64,000 bases of DNA from Pelagibacteraceae bacterium (GTDB taxonomy: Bacteria > Pseudomonadota > Alphaproteobacteria > HIMB59): the NCBI GenBank assembly GCA_019651435.1, contig BOYI01000001.1, forward strand, positions 124,001-188,000, given 5' to 3'. The stretch's first letter is position 1. Each line of letters begins with the position of its first letter. Under the pieces are notes generated by a model. The model was given only the letters and a program-made list of their open reading frames with translations. It had not been told where the DNA came from and searched no databases. The position numbers and the translations under genes are program-made. Positions 29,558 to 40,499 of this stretch are shown here, one piece after another.

Positions 29558-30605
29558 ATGGACATTAATCAAGTCCTAAAAGATGCTTCTAAAGAAATTG
29601 GGCTTGCAAATTCGCAAGCAGACTTACAGAACTTAAAAGTATCTTATCTAGGCAAAAAGGGAAAAATTACTGAGCTTCTCAAATCTTTAAAGGATTTATC
29701 CTTAGAAGAAAAGAAAACTGTAGGAGCTCAGATTAACTCTTTAAGAGATAGTGTAGACTCTCTTATCAAAGGAAAATTATTAGAAATTAGAAAAATGAAA
29801 TAAATTCTAAACTCCTTAATGAGTCAATCGATATTTCTTTCCTCCGCCAACTAGTTTAGATGCAAAAGTTCACCCAATTTCAAAAACTTTTGATGAAGTA
29901 ATTAGTATATTTGGATCTATGGGATATGCTGTTGCTGAAGGTCCTGATATAGAGACTGATTTTTATAATTTTTCTGCTTTAAATATTCCTGAAGATCATC
30001 CTGCAAGAGAGATGCAAGATACTTTTTATATTGAAGATCAAGACGAAGAAAATAAACCTTATGTCTTAAGAACTCACACAAGTCCAGTCCAAATCAGAAC
30101 AATGTTAAGTCAGGAGCCTCCAATTAAAATTATTGCTCCCGGCAGAACTTATCGTTGTGACTCAGATGCTACTCACTCACCAATGTTCCATCAAGTTGAA
30201 GGTTTATTTATCAGCGAAAATGCTAATATGAGTGATTTAAAGGGAACCTTAATCGAGTTTTGTAAACAATTCTTTGAAGTTCAGGATTTAAAAGTACGAT
30301 TTAGACCAAGTTATTTTCCTTTTACTGAACCCTCAGCAGAAATGGATATCGCTTATCATGTTAAAAATAATACTTTACATATCGGAGAGGGAGATAAGTG
30401 GTTAGAGATATTAGGTTGTGGAATGGTAAACCCTGTTGTTTTAGAAAATTGTAAAATTGATAATTCGATATATCAAGGTTTTGCATTTGGCATGGGCCTA
30501 GATAGAATTACTATGCTTAAACATGGTCTAACTGATATCAGGTCTTTTTTTAATGCTAATCTTAATTGGATTAACCAAAATGGTTTTGGATTAGGAGACT
30601 ATTAA
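29558..30605 (+). CDS. pheS: Phenylalanine-tRNA ligase alpha subunit (frameshifted)
   Basis: Two track ORFs form one protein of about 349 residues. The N-terminal coiled coil ([19 protein letters not shown]) is in 29558-29803. Adding one A near 29797 and removing one base near 29838 reads on through [15 protein letters not shown] and [10 protein letters not shown] into the second ORF with [15 protein letters not shown], motif 2 ([21 protein letters not shown]), [13 protein letters not shown] and motif 3 [10 protein letters not shown]. It charges tRNA-Phe as an alpha2-beta2 enzyme with PheT, which starts two bases after its stop. Confidence 0.92.
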
Positions 30606-30607
30606 TA

Positions 30608-33001
30608 ATGAAATTTAGCTACTCTTGGCTCTGTGATCATCTAGATACCAAATTATCCCCATCAGAAATAGCTGAAACACTTACCAATATTGGTTTGGAG
30701 CTGGAGAGTTTAAGTGATTACAGCTCTTATGCTCAATTTGTGGTAGCTACAATAGTTGATTTTAAAAAACACCCTAATGCTGATCGATTAAATATTTGTT
30801 CTGTGGAAAATGGAGAAAAAACATTTCAAGTAATTTGTGGTGCTCCTAATGTGAAGAAAGGAATGAAAGGAATATTTGCAGCAGATGGAATGTATATTCC
30901 TGGCACAGATATAACCTTAAAAAAAGGTAAAATTCGTGGTGAGGTATCCGAAGGTATGCTCTTGTCTGAAAGAGAGTTAAATCTTAGTGATAATCATGAG
31001 GGAATTATTGAGGTTCAAGGCAATCTTCGAAATGGAACAGATGCAGTTACTGCATTGAATTTAAATGACCCTATTTTTGAAATTGGGGTTACTCCTAACC
31101 GAGGAGATTGTTTGAGTGTCAGAGGAATAGCTAGAGATTTATCAGCCAAAGGTGTTGGCAAACTTAAACCTATAAATATAAAGAAAGCAACAAGTGAAGA
31201 ATTTGAAAGTCCAATAACTTGGTCTATTCAAAATGATGGAAATAGTTGTTCATTTGTTGTCAGTCGATACTTCAAAGATATACAAAATTCAACTTCACCA
31301 GAATGGTTGCAAAAAAAATTGTTAAGCATCGGTCTTAGACCTATCAATGCCTTAGTAGATATTACTAATTTTATAACCATGGACTTGGGAAGACCCCTTC
31401 ATGTATTTGATGCAGATAAAATTGGAAACAAACTAAATATGAGGCTATCTAATGATCAAGAAAAGTTATTAGCATTGGATAATAAAGAATATTCATTAAA
31501 CGATATTACCACTGTTATTGCTGATAATAAAAATCCATTAGCAATTGCTGGAATTATTGGTGGAAACGATAGTGGTTGCACCCTTGAAACTAAAAATGTT
31601 TTTTTAGAAGTTGCGGTATTTAATCCTTCTATGGTTGCAAAGACAGGAAGAAAACTTGGAATAAATTCTGATGCAAGATATCGTTTTGAAAGAGGTTTAG
31701 ACTTAGAAATTGTTAATGAAGGTTTAGATTACGCTTCTAGTCTTATTTATGAAATCTGTGGGGGCTCATTTAGTAAAAAGGTTCATGCAGGAAAAATAGA
31801 TCTAAATCAGAATACTATTTCATATAAATTTGACAATTTTGAAAAAACTATTGGAATAGAGCTATCAGAAAAAGATCAAATAAAGATATTAAATAATCTA
31901 CTTTTTGAGACCAAAGATTACAAAGATGGGACTTGCGATGTTACCATTCCATCATGGAGAAATGATATTAAAAAAAACATAGATCTTATTGAGGAGATAA
32001 TTCGAATTCATGGCTATGATAAAATTAAAACAAATTTCCCTCTATCTTCTAATGATGAGCAGAAAAAAGTAACAAACTCATTAATTAATAAAAAATACAC
32101 AGTAATTAAAAAATTAAAAAAATCTCTTATATCTAATAATTTTGATGAAATCATAACTTTTTCTTTCCAATCTCTGCAGGCTCATGAACTTTTGAGTGGC
32201 GATCCATCTTTAAAAATTTCTAATTCGATAAGTGAAGATCATGCATTTATGAGAAGTTCTATGCTTTTTAATCACCTAGAGTCTTTAGAGAATAATCGTA
32301 AAAAAGGATTGAATAAACTCTCAGTATTTGAAATTGGACCGGTTTACAATAATTCAAAATCGCAAGATAATATTCTTTTTGCCCTCACATCAAAAAATAA
32401 AAATCAAAATAAATATTTTGAAGAAGGTAGTTTAGATTATTATTTTTTAACTAAAATTTTATCAAAAATTTTAAGCACAGTTAATTTTGATATCAGACAG
32501 TTTAATATCACTAGATCTAATAGTAATATTTTTCATCCTGGTCAATCTGCAGAGTTGCATATGGGAAAGAAAATAATTGCCAGATATGGTAAAATACATC
32601 CACTAATTTTAGAAAACTTTCCGAAACTATCTAATACTTATGGTATTGAACTCTATTTTGAAAATCTTCCAATAGATTCTATGGTTAGGAGAAATAAAAA
32701 CTCTAAACAAGAGTCGAGTTTTCAACATAGTGAAAAAGACTTTTCTTTTATTTTTAACAAAGATCAAAATCTCTTCGAGGTTTATAGATTTGTTTTAGGA
32801 ATTGATAAAAAATTAATTCAAAAATTAGAATTTTTTGATGAGTACTTATCTAGCGAAATTGGCTCTGATAAAAAAAGTATTGCTTTTAAGGTAACAATTC
32901 AATCTCTTGAAAAAACCTTAGACGAAAAAGACTTAGAGCAAATTCATCAAAATATTATTGATAAAGTTTCAAGTAAATTTGATGCCAAAATAAGATCTTA
33001 A
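30608..33001 (+). CDS. pheT: Phenylalanine-tRNA ligase beta subunit
   Basis: An intact 797-residue subunit. Domains in order: N-terminal YSWLCDHLD, tRNA-binding OB fold ([15 protein letters not shown], about 56-150), B3/B4 editing domain, B5 ([25 protein letters not shown] region), catalytic-like core and the C-terminal FDX-ACB domain ending KFDAKIRS. That this long gene carries no break while pheS and lepA beside it do shows how patchy the indels are. Its TAA overlaps the lepA ATG. Confidence 0.95.
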   Translation: MKFSYSWLCDHLDTKLSPSEIAETLTNIGLELESLSDYSSYAQFVVATIVDFKKHPNADRLNICSVENGEKTFQVICGAPNVKKGMKGIFAADGMYIPGTDITLKKGKIRGEVSEGMLLSERELNLSDNHEGIIEVQGNLRNGTDAVTALNLNDPIFEIGVTPNRGDCLSVRGIARDLSAKGVGKLKPINIKKATSEEFESPITWSIQNDGNSCSFVVSRYFKDIQNSTSPEWLQKKLLSIGLRPINALVDITNFITMDLGRPLHVFDADKIGNKLNMRLSNDQEKLLALDNKEYSLNDITTVIADNKNPLAIAGIIGGNDSGCTLETKNVFLEVAVFNPSMVAKTGRKLGINSDARYRFERGLDLEIVNEGLDYASSLIYEICGGSFSKKVHAGKIDLNQNTISYKFDNFEKTIGIELSEKDQIKILNNLLFETKDYKDGTCDVTIPSWRNDIKKNIDLIEEIIRIHGYDKIKTNFPLSSNDEQKKVTNSLINKKYTVIKKLKKSLISNNFDEIITFSFQSLQAHELLSGDPSLKISNSISEDHAFMRSSMLFNHLESLENNRKKGLNKLSVFEIGPVYNNSKSQDNILFALTSKNKNQNKYFEEGSLDYYFLTKILSKILSTVNFDIRQFNITRSNSNIFHPGQSAELHMGKKIIARYGKIHPLILENFPKLSNTYGIELYFENLPIDSMVRRNKNSKQESSFQHSEKDFSFIFNKDQNLFEVYRFVLGIDKKLIQKLEFFDEYLSSEIGSDKKSIAFKVTIQSLEKTLDEKDLEQIHQNIIDKVSSKFDAKIRS

Positions 33002-34794
33002 TGGAAATTTCTAAAATTAGAAATTTTTCAATTGTTGCGCATATCGATCATGGAAAATCTACCTTAGCAGATAGAATTATTGAGATATGTGGAGGTATGG
33101 ATGAAAGAACTAAAAAAGATCAAGTTCTTGACTCTATGGATATTGAAAGAGAGCGTGGGATTACAATTAAAGCGCAAACAGTTCGATTAAACTATAAACA
33201 CACTGACGGGCATTCATATCAGTTAAATATTCTTGATACACCTGGACACGTTGATTTTTCATATGAAGTCTCGAGATCCTTATCTGCTTGTGAGGGATTT
33301 TCTGCTTGTAGTTGATAGCACTAAGGAGTTAAAGGCCAAACTCGCCAATGCATACCAAGCCATTGATGCAAATCATGAAATTTTGCCTGTTTTAAACAAG
33401 GCTGATCTTCCAGCTTCAGAGCCTGAGCGAGTAAAAAGATATTGAACAGACTATTGGGATTGATGCCTCAGAAGCCCATTTAGTTTCTGCTAAAACAGGA
33501 CTAGGGTAAAGAATTAATTGAAGAGATTATTTCTAAACTCCCTTCACCAACTACCGAAGGTAAAGATTTAAAAGCTCTATTAGTCGACAGTTGGTATGAT
33601 AATTATTTAGGTGTCACTGTTCTTGTTAGAATTTTAGATGGTGAAATGAAAAAAGGAATGAAGGTAAAATTTTTATCTAATGGTCAACAATATAATATAG
33701 ATAGAATTGGATATTTCACTCCAGAAATAAATTATTGTGACTCTCTTAAAGCTGGCGAAATTGGTTTTATTAATGCTAGTATTAAATCTGTTGCTGATTG
33801 TAAAGTAGGAGATACCATAGCAGAGCTTAATAATAATACAGTTAAACCTCTTCCTGGATTTAAACCATCATTGCCAGTAGTTTTTTGTGGTATTTATCCA
33901 GTTGATACCTCTGATTATGAGCATTTAAAAGAAAGTTTTGAAAAACTTGCTTTAAATGACTCAAGTTTTACTTATGAAAATGAGACAAGTGCAGCTCTTG
34001 GTTACGGATTTCGATGTGGATGTCTTGGACTTCTTCACTTGGAAGTAATTACTGAGAGATTAAGAAGAGAATTTGATTTAGATCTTATTACAACAGCTCC
34101 TGGAGTTGTTTATAAAATTATTGATAGAAATAAAAATGAAAAAATAATAAGAAATCCCTCTGAGCTTCCTGATCCTGCAGAAATTGATAAAATTTTAGAA
34201 CCTTGGGTAAAATCAACAATCATAGTCCCACAAGATTATCTAGGAACAGTAATAAATTTATGTATTGAAAAAAGAGGTAAGCAAACAAATCTTAATATTC
34301 AAAATAATCGTGCTATTTTAGAAATGGAGTTGCCTTTAAATGAAATAGTAATCGATTTTTATGATAAATTAAAATCTTATTCTAAAGGATATGCTAGTTT
34401 TGATTATCAAGTTTATGATTATTTTGAAGGCGATTTAGTAAAGCTAAATATTTTAGTTAATTCAGAAACTGTTGATGCATTTTCTAATATTGTTCATAAA
34501 ACAAGGGCAGAAACAATTGGTAGAAGAATTTGTAATAAACTAAAAGATTTAATTCCTCGACAAAATTTTCAAATACCTATTCAAGCTGCTATTTATGGAA
34601 AAATTATTGCCAGAGAAACAATAAAAGCATTTAGAAAAGATGTTACTGCTAAACTTTATGGTGGAGATGTAAGTAGAAAAAAGAAACTCTTTGAAAAGCA
34701 AAAAAAAGGAAAGAAAAGAATGAAACAATTTGGTAATGTTGAAATACCACAAACTGCATTTTTTGAAGCTTTGAAAATTGGAGATAATGATTAA
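33001..34794 (+). CDS. lepA: Elongation factor 4 (LepA), frameshifted
   Basis: Three track ORFs plus unlisted stretches make one GTPase of about 598 codons, the usual LepA length. G1 is [15 protein letters not shown]2 [12 protein letters not shown]3 DTPGHVDF; after a break near 33300 come [10 protein letters not shown] and the G4 NKAD. Further breaks sit around 33330-33350, 33442 and 33507, where SAKTGLG continues. Domain II to the LepA-specific C-terminal domain ([28 protein letters not shown], quoted as family end) is intact from 33646. LepA back-translocates or remodels stalled ribosomes. Confidence 0.92.
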
Positions 34795-34798
34795 TTAT

Positions 34799-34887
34799 GG
34801 AGAGATGGCCGAGTGGTTTAAGGCGCACGCCTGGAACGCGTGTATAGGGGAAACTCTATCGTGGGTTCGAATCCCACCCCTCCGCCA
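34799..34887 (+). tRNA. tRNA-Ser (anticodon GGA)
   Basis: The sequence starts GGAGAGATGGCCGAG and ends CCTCCGCCA with CCA encoded. The anticodon arm CACGC-CTGGAAC-GCGTG gives GGA. A long variable arm (TATAGGGGAAACTCTA) is typical of serine tRNAs, and the T arm GTGGG-TTCGAAT-CCCAC pairs fully. The 3' acceptor strand is one base short: CCCTCC stands where CCTCTCC is expected, probably a missing T from read error. It is five bases after lepA. Confidence 0.93.
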
Positions 34888-34954
34888 TTATTACAAACAT
34901 AAATTTATTTTTTAAATTTATTCTAATTTTTTATTATAAAATTATAAACTTCAT

Positions 34955-35872
34955 CTACTTCAATACTGTAATATCATTTTTCAATTTAGGCTCAATATAG
35001 TGAATATTATTATAATTTTTTGTAAACTTAGATGGAATTTTGTTATTAAACAATTTAAATAAATTGCAATCACCCGTTGATAGAATATGACTTACACCAC
35101 TGTCTTTGGGAGATAAAAAAGACATAAATTTAGTACAAGCCATGATACAGTGTAATTTGGAAATTTTTATCAAAGTATTTTCTGGTTCAAAATTTTATCA
35201 AAATTCTTTTGGGATTTCTTTTTTGCCCATTGCTTAGGCCCAAAAAAAAGCATGGAGGTACCCAAACTTTTAAAATTTTTTTATAATTTCAATATTTTTT
35301 TTTATTGGCCATATTTTTTTTTTCCCACCTGCACCTGAGCTACCCCAAAATTTTTTTTTTTTGGGGATCAAATAATTTAAAATTGTATTTAAAAACATTT
35401 TTTGGGATATTCAATATTTGATCTTTTATCAATATTTTTAAAATAAATATAATTCTAAAAGATTATAGATATTATCCAAATAATATTTTTTTTTATCATT
35501 ATCCAACTTTTTGTAATTTTTATATTAGAAAAATCCCGTTAGCAAATTTTTGATAAGAATATTTTTTTTTTAAATTTTTTTTAGATAAAAGCTCTTAAAA
35601 AAAGTTTTTTGGGTATCTATGATTAAATCTATTCTTTTTTTTGATAACCCCTTAAATAATTTATTAGATTTATAAAGGGAAAATTCCAATACCAAAATCT
35701 TCATATATAAAATCTTTTTTTTCTTTAACAAATGAATTTAAAATTTTTTTAAAAACCCGTAGTTCCATTGCTACCCAAAAAAAGATTTGGGGTTTTTTTT
35801 TTTTAAATCATAATGAAGGAATTTTAATTTATTCCCCAGTTTTCACCTTATAAAAATCAATTTTTTTTTCAT
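34955..35872 (-). pseudogene. Glycosyltransferase family 9 gene, rebuilt across many indels
   Basis: Only the last 72 residues form an ORF. Reading the minus strand across frames gives, from the ATG at 35872: MKKKLIFIR; LGSNGTTGFLKILNSF; DFIYEDFGIGIFPL; KKRIDLIIDTQKTFFKSF; KKYYLDNIYNLLELY; GSSGAGGK; and SPKDSGVSHILSTGD. The IIDTQ strand, the S-x-GAG-x-K block and DSG-x-SH match GT9 order and spacing, and 306 codons is the family length. Extra bases sit in T, A and G runs. I list it as pseudogene because the frame is lost in this sequence, but sequencing error is far more likely than decay. Probably an LPS-core enzyme. Confidence 0.55.
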
Positions 35873-36600
35873 GTTTTTAATATTAAAAATATAATTTTTA
35901 ATAAAAAAAAGAAATTTCAGTTTAATTTTTACATAATGAGGAAAAAAAAAATGAATGTTTCCTTTTAATTTGAGATGAAATGTAATTGTTTTAGAAAATT
36001 TGAAGAAAAGCCCGAAGAATTTCTAAATTTAACAAAAAATTTTTAAAAGGATCGGGGAAATAAAAGGGAAAGAAAAATTTTGGTTTTCCCAAATGTACTA
36101 AAGATTGATTTAAAATTGAGCAGATGATTGTTATTAAAAATTTTCAAAGAAATTTTGCAAATAAATCTTCAATGATTTTAATTTTCCATATTAAAAAATT
36201 TATAATTTAAATTTGGGGAAAAATTAGTTAAATATGGTTGGGGGTCTACTTTTAAAAGGGGGGGATTGTCTTTTTCAAAAAAGGTTTTAAAATGGGGCAC
36301 AAAGGGGACATCCGAAATTTTTAAAGGCAAAAGAAGGCCTTTTAAAAAAACAATTAAACATCAATTTGTTAAAATATTTTATTTATTTGAAAATTTAATC
36401 ATTGGACGCATTTGAAGGTTTAGACTTATAGATAAAAAAAAGATAGATAATGAAAATCTTTAGAAATAAAGAAGAGTTTTTTCAAAGGGTTTTTAAAAAA
36501 ATTTTAAAACGAAGAGGCAAAAGGAAGGTTTTAAAGGGTTTTTTTTTTTCTTTTTTTGCGGTTTTCTAGTTCCCTTTGAGGAAAAATTTTCCCTCTGGCA
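35873..36600. other. Unresolved garbled stretch, probably a damaged gene
   Basis: There is no usable ORF here. Homopolymer runs are stretched (GGGGGGG, T runs of 10 or more). On the plus strand some protein-like pieces can be read across frames, for example GWGSTFKRGGLSFSKKVLK and FYLFENLIIGRI, which suggests a rightward gene from about 35930 to 36560, but no family could be named. A hairpin-like GAGGAAAAATTTTCCCTC at 36577-36594 lies just past the rmuC stop and may end transcription in one or both directions. Confidence 0.35.
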
Positions 36601-37559
36601 TTAAATAATCTTATTTAATAATCCTTTTGTATTAGCTCCCCAAATTTTTTCATTTTATTAGCTTTTGAAAAAAAAACTACCTTACCTCTTGAATATATTT
36701 TTAGTATCTTCTACATTTTCTAAAGATTTTGATAATGAGGTATGGTCTTACTTTAAAAAATTAATAGTTTTCAATTTGGTCATACATTCCCCTGCTATTT
36801 CTGCTATCTCTTTAGAGGATTTTTTGTTTTTCAAGTTTCCAAATGTTTTCCCAACCATTTTCATACACAGTATCAATGTAGATGGGCCTACAACTATACA
36901 TTTTTTTTTGTTGAGCAAATAAAGCGATTGAATTGTCATATTTTTGAGAGTTGTGAGAGCAAATTCATGAGGCATAAAAATAAATATTAATCTGGAGAAT
37001 TGATCTTAATAGTTTTGTATAACTTTTTCTAATTTGATTTATATGTTTTTTAAATTTGAATTTGAAAAATTATAATTGCTTTCCTGTTTGGAAGATTGAT
37101 TTCTGAATTTTGAAATTCATACCAGTCTTTCAATGGGGAACCTTTGAGTCAAAAATTTATATTTCTATTTTCTGGTAAAAAAACTACTACATCTGGTCTG
37201 AATTGTTGTCCATCTTCATTGTAGTCAGTATATTGAGTTTTATAGTCACGATTTTTGGTCATTCCACAGTCTTGAAGAATATTTTCAAGAATTACCTCAC
37301 CCATTTGACCCATATCGGAAATATTTGAAGTCATTGCATTTGTCATTTTTTTTGTCAAATCTCCAATTTCATCAATCTTAGAATTTACATACCCACTTTG
37401 CTCAATAGTTTTATGCAGAAGAGAATTTAACTGTTTTTCAATTTTTTCAATATCTTGATTTCCTTGTACTTGATTTTTTTTGGAAGATCTAATTAATAAA
37501 AAAAGTAAAGCAGTAAAAATTAGTACTAGAAGGATAATAACTATTAATTCAAATGTCAT
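36601..37559 (-). CDS. rmuC: DNA recombination protein RmuC family (frameshifted)
   Basis: The ORF 37149-37559 has an N-terminal membrane helix, a coiled coil and MGQMGEVILENILQDCGM...FRPDVVVFLPE, the core RmuC start. Across frames the minus strand continues with FDSKVPLKDWYEFQNSE, FMPHEFALTTLK, NSIALFAQQKK, IVVGPSTLI, ENIWKLEKQ, KEIAEIAG, MYDQIEN and finally KKFGANTKGLLNKII before TAA at 36601. These are the RmuC blocks in order. About 319 codons, short but in range. RmuC is a predicted nuclease-like protein limiting inversions. The track ORFs at 36665 (+) and 36748 (-) are fragments or shadows. Confidence 0.75.
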
Positions 37560-37643
37560 ATTTTAATCTTTAACTTAAAAAAGAAAAAAATTAATCAAAA
37601 ATTTTAAATCTTACTTAAGCTTTCTTTAGCTTTTTTCCTTAAT

Positions 37644-37964
37644 TTAAGTAATAATTTCACTATCGAAGATTTTATAATTAACAAGTTGGTTAAAATATTG
37701 ATGTATTTCAGAAGAGATTTTTTCTAGTTTTATTAGTTCATTGGGAGATTTATTTTTTAGATATTGAATCTCATTTTCAAAATCTTTTATTGCTGATTTA
37801 AAGTGTTTATCTGCAAATGTTTCAAATTTACTTTTGATACTATTAATATTTAGTTCATTATCAATTTTAGATTCTAAGTCATAATAAGCTAAATGAAAAT
37901 AATCAAAAACTTGATCACATAAATCATTAAGTTTTTCAAATTTTAAATCAAAAACTAAGTTCAT
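37644..37964 (-). CDS. Hypothetical protein, helical
   Basis: A 106-residue acidic protein, MNLVFDLKFEKLNDLCD, that I do not recognise. It is almost wholly predicted helix by eye, with heptad-like leucine and isoleucine spacing from about 45 to 90, so a coiled coil is likely. No signal peptide or membrane segment. It lies between ribA and rmuC on the same strand, 33 bases after the rebuilt ribA stop, and codon use looks like the neighbours. Probably a real small gene of the ribA run. Confidence 0.5.
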   Translation of the reverse strand: MNLVFDLKFEKLNDLCDQVFDYFHLAYYDLESKIDNELNINSIKSKFETFADKHFKSAIKDFENEIQYLKNKSPNELIKLEKISSEIHQYFNQLVNYKIFDSEIIT

Positions 37965-37997
37965 TGATAAAAGACTACATTAAGTGAATTTAGATTG

Positions 37998-39027
37998 TCA
38001 AAGATTTAATAAATGTTTTCCAATAATTTTCTTTGTTTCTAAATATCTTTTATTATGAGGGTTTATTCCAGGTTTAATTTTAATCATTTTATTCACAGTT
38101 ATTTTATTTTTTTTTAAATATTCTACTTTTTTCAGGATTATTAGTAATTAAATTTAACTTTTTAACTTTAAAAAATTTTAATATCTCAGCTGCCGCTTTA
38201 TAGTCTCTTTCATCTCCGCTAAATCCCAAGATATTATCTGCTTGATATGTATCCCAACCTTTTTCTTGAATATTATAGCTGATAATTTTGTTATGTATCC
38301 CAAGTCCTCTTCCTTCTTGATTAAGATAAATGAGAATATTCATTTTTTTACTTTTGCTCATATAATTCAATGCTGTTTCTAATTGATATCCACAGTCACA
38401 TTTTTGACTTCCCATTAAATCTCCAGTAAGACATGAAGAATGTATTCTAACTGTCGGATTATTTGTCTTTATATCTTTATTAAAAACAAGAGCGTAATGT
38501 GTATTTTTTAATGTTAAATCATCAAAGATTACAATTTGAACATCGATATTTTTTTTTAGAGGAAGATTAGTAGAGTCCTTATAAACAATTTTTGATTTTA
38601 TTGTAGAATTCTTTATTTTTTTTAAATCAAAGGAAAATTTTAATTCATAGGGTTTACGTTTTAGAAAAATTGGGAAAGGTAAGATATTTAATTTTTTAAA
38701 GATTGAAATAATTTTTTTTTCTGAAGAGTCTAATTTTGAGAATTTTTGAATATGAATAAATTTTGATATATTTTTATTCATCAATAGATCGTTCATTTTT
38801 TTAGGTTTTTTAATAAGAGGAAATTTTAAAAATTCTTCAGCAGTATTTAAATCTTCACCTAGATATTTTAACAAGTAAACAGGTAAAGCAATATAAGAAC
38901 CAATTAATAGTTTATTATGTTTTTTAAAATTTTCTTCGGTTGCTGATAATGTGAAGTAACGATTATTAAAATTTACAACTTCACCATAATCTAATTCAAT
39001 ATGTAACCTATTTATATCATTTACCAT
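37998..39027 (-). CDS. ribA: GTP cyclohydrolase II (frameshifted at the C-terminus)
   Basis: The enzyme opens GTP for riboflavin synthesis. The zinc site is SCLTGDLMGSQKCDCG, the catalytic loop NQEGRGLGIHNKI, and LNLITNNPEKS the late strand. A missing A in the A-run near 38106 (minus strand) truncates the track ORF; the repaired frame gives KITVNKMIKIKPGINPHNKRYLETK and stops at 37998, the normal family end. About 150 residues precede the catalytic part; they do not look like an active RibB domain and resemble the extension of alphaproteobacterial RibA proteins. Confidence 0.88.
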
Positions 39028-39042
39028 AGGGGAGTTAATGTA

Positions 39043-39048
39043 ATTATA
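39043..39048 (-). promoter_or_regulatory. -10 hexamer upstream of ribA
   Basis: A perfect TATAAT on the minus strand, 15 bases before the ribA ATG. The -35 area is T-rich (TTTTTG at 17-base spacing) and weak. It sits between ribA and the terminator of the sox cluster. Confidence 0.45.
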
Positions 39049-39067
39049 TAACGATATTAAAACAACA

Positions 39068-39099
39068 AAAAAAGCCCAGTGTATAAACTGGGCTTTTTA
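39068..39099 (-). terminator. Terminator of the sox/demethylation cluster
   Basis: AAAGCCCAGT and ACTGGGCTTT form a 10-bp GC-rich stem with a six-base loop, flanked by A on one side and T on the other, so it can work in both directions. On the minus strand it lies 14 bases after the stop of the DmdA-like gene and is followed by TTTTTTT. Confidence 0.85.
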
Positions 39100-39113
39100 A
39101 AAAAATTAATAAA

Positions 39114-40418
39114 TTAAAACGCTGAGTCTCTGCCTTTAGATTTGGCAATTTCTCTCGCGTTAGGATTTACAGATGGTCTAAAAGGCATTTCTACTATTTC
39201 TCCATCAACTGGTTGACCTGGAGTATCGCAATATTCATCTGGTAAATGGAATTTAAATTTATTACCTATGTCTTTTTTTTCATAAGGCACATAACCCATT
39301 GCAATATTAGTCTCAAGCTCAGGAGAGTACCATGGAGATGTTAAATATCCAATTGGCGTGCTTCCATCTTCTGAGATAAGCCAAAAATCAGGAGCATACT
39401 CTTCAATTTTCTTACCTCCTAAAACAAAACCAACCAACTGATTACTATATGGTTTTTCGCCAGCTTCCATTTTAGCTCTCATAGCCTCTAAAGCTTCTTT
39501 ACCTATATAATCTGCAGTCTTTTTTCTAGGAACCTGATAACCAAGATTACATTGAAAAGGATATGTTTCAGCATCAAGATCTTGACCCCAAGATAAAATA
39601 CCAGCTGCAATTCTTCTATGATGAGCAGGAGCAATAACCTTTAAGTTATGTTTTTTTCCAGCTTCAAGAACAGCATACCACATATCATCAGCATACTTTG
39701 TTGCGTCTTTTAAATATATTTCATAACCTTTCTCACCAGTAAAACCAGTTTGTGAAATAATACAATCTCTTCCACCAACTTTTGCCTCCATGAGTCCATA
39801 ATAAGGAATATCTCTTACAGCATCACCGACCAAGTCAGCCATAAGATCAACTGATTTAGGACCTTGAATTTGAACTGGGCAAACATCTATCTCATCAATA
39901 GTGACATTAAAACTCTTGTCATGATTTACACCTTGTAAAAAAAACATGATGTCAGAGTCTGAAAGAGAAAACCAAAATTCATCCTCTGCAACTCTTAATA
40001 AGATTGGATCATTAAGAACCCCACCTTTACTATTACACAAAATAACATACTTACCATGCATGACTTCAATTCGTGATGCGTCTCTTGTAATTACATAATT
40101 TGTAAATTTTAATGCATCTGGTCCTTTAACTCTTATTTGTCTTTCAACAGCAACATTCCACATTGTAACGTGATTAACAAGCGCATCGTACTCAACCATT
40201 GCACCACCATCCTCAGGTTTTACATAACCTCTTGGATGATACATACGATTATAAACTGTACATCTCCAGCAACCAGCCTCTACAGCTAAATGCCAATATG
40301 GTGATTTTCTAACTCTTGTTGAAATCAACATTTGTTGTGGAGTAGGTCCGGATTGTCTTAAATTGTAGGGGACAAGTCTATCAGACTGATCCACAGTACT
40401 TGGATGTGTTAGCTTCAT
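39114..40418 (-). CDS. GcvT-family THF methyltransferase, DmdA-like
   Basis: A 434-residue aminomethyltransferase-fold protein. After a 70-residue lead (RVRKSPYWHLAVEAG, CTVYNRMYHPRGY) come HVTMWNVAVERQIRVKGPDA, the YVITRDASRIEVMHGKYVILC stretch, GGVLNDPILLRVAEDEFWFSLSDSDIMFF, TGFTGEKGYEIYL and the C-terminal barrel IGYLTSPWYSPELETNIAMGYV (read in parts). WNVA and SDSD blocks are closer to DMSP demethylase DmdA than to glycine-cleavage T protein, but it is about 65 residues longer than DmdA. It likely moves a methyl group to THF. The substrate is open: DMSP, glycine betaine or a related compound. Strong GGAGGG ribosome site; next to a reductase that would use 5-methyl-THF. Confidence 0.7.
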   Translation of the reverse strand: MKLTHPSTVDQSDRLVPYNLRQSGPTPQQMLISTRVRKSPYWHLAVEAGCWRCTVYNRMYHPRGYVKPEDGGAMVEYDALVNHVTMWNVAVERQIRVKGPDALKFTNYVITRDASRIEVMHGKYVILCNSKGGVLNDPILLRVAEDEFWFSLSDSDIMFFLQGVNHDKSFNVTIDEIDVCPVQIQGPKSVDLMADLVGDAVRDIPYYGLMEAKVGGRDCIISQTGFTGEKGYEIYLKDATKYADDMWYAVLEAGKKHNLKVIAPAHHRRIAAGILSWGQDLDAETYPFQCNLGYQVPRKKTADYIGKEALEAMRAKMEAGEKPYSNQLVGFVLGGKKIEEYAPDFWLISEDGSTPIGYLTSPWYSPELETNIAMGYVPYEKKDIGNKFKFHLPDEYCDTPGQPVDGEIVEMPFRPSVNPNAREIAKSKGRDSAF

Positions 40419-40499
40419 TTACCCTCCTATAAAGCCATTCTTTAGCAATTCCGAAAAATTAATTTCTTTTATTTTATGTTGCAATCAAAAAATTCAATC

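Noticed and set aside
35873-36600. DUF374 acyltransferase or LPS kinase
   Set aside because: GSTFKRGG-like pieces suggested DUF374, but the expected DGPRGP block is missing and kinase motifs are absent; left unnamed.
36665-36922. 85-residue plus-strand ORF
   Set aside because: It is the complement of rmuC sequence recovered on the minus strand (IVVGPSTLI, KEIAEIAG).
36748-36975. A separate small minus-strand gene
   Set aside because: Its residues fit the middle of RmuC after the N-terminal ORF; part of one broken gene.
34888-37150. Integrated mobile element next to tRNA-Ser
   Set aside because: No integrase, no repeat of the tRNA 3' end and the genes found (GT9, rmuC) are chromosomal; the odd look comes from sequence errors.
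39114-40418. Glycine cleavage T protein or LigM-type aryl O-demethylase
   Set aside because: No gcvH or gcvP nearby and the motifs (WNVAVERQ, SDSD) are nearer DmdA; LigM lacks these blocks and differs at the N-terminus.
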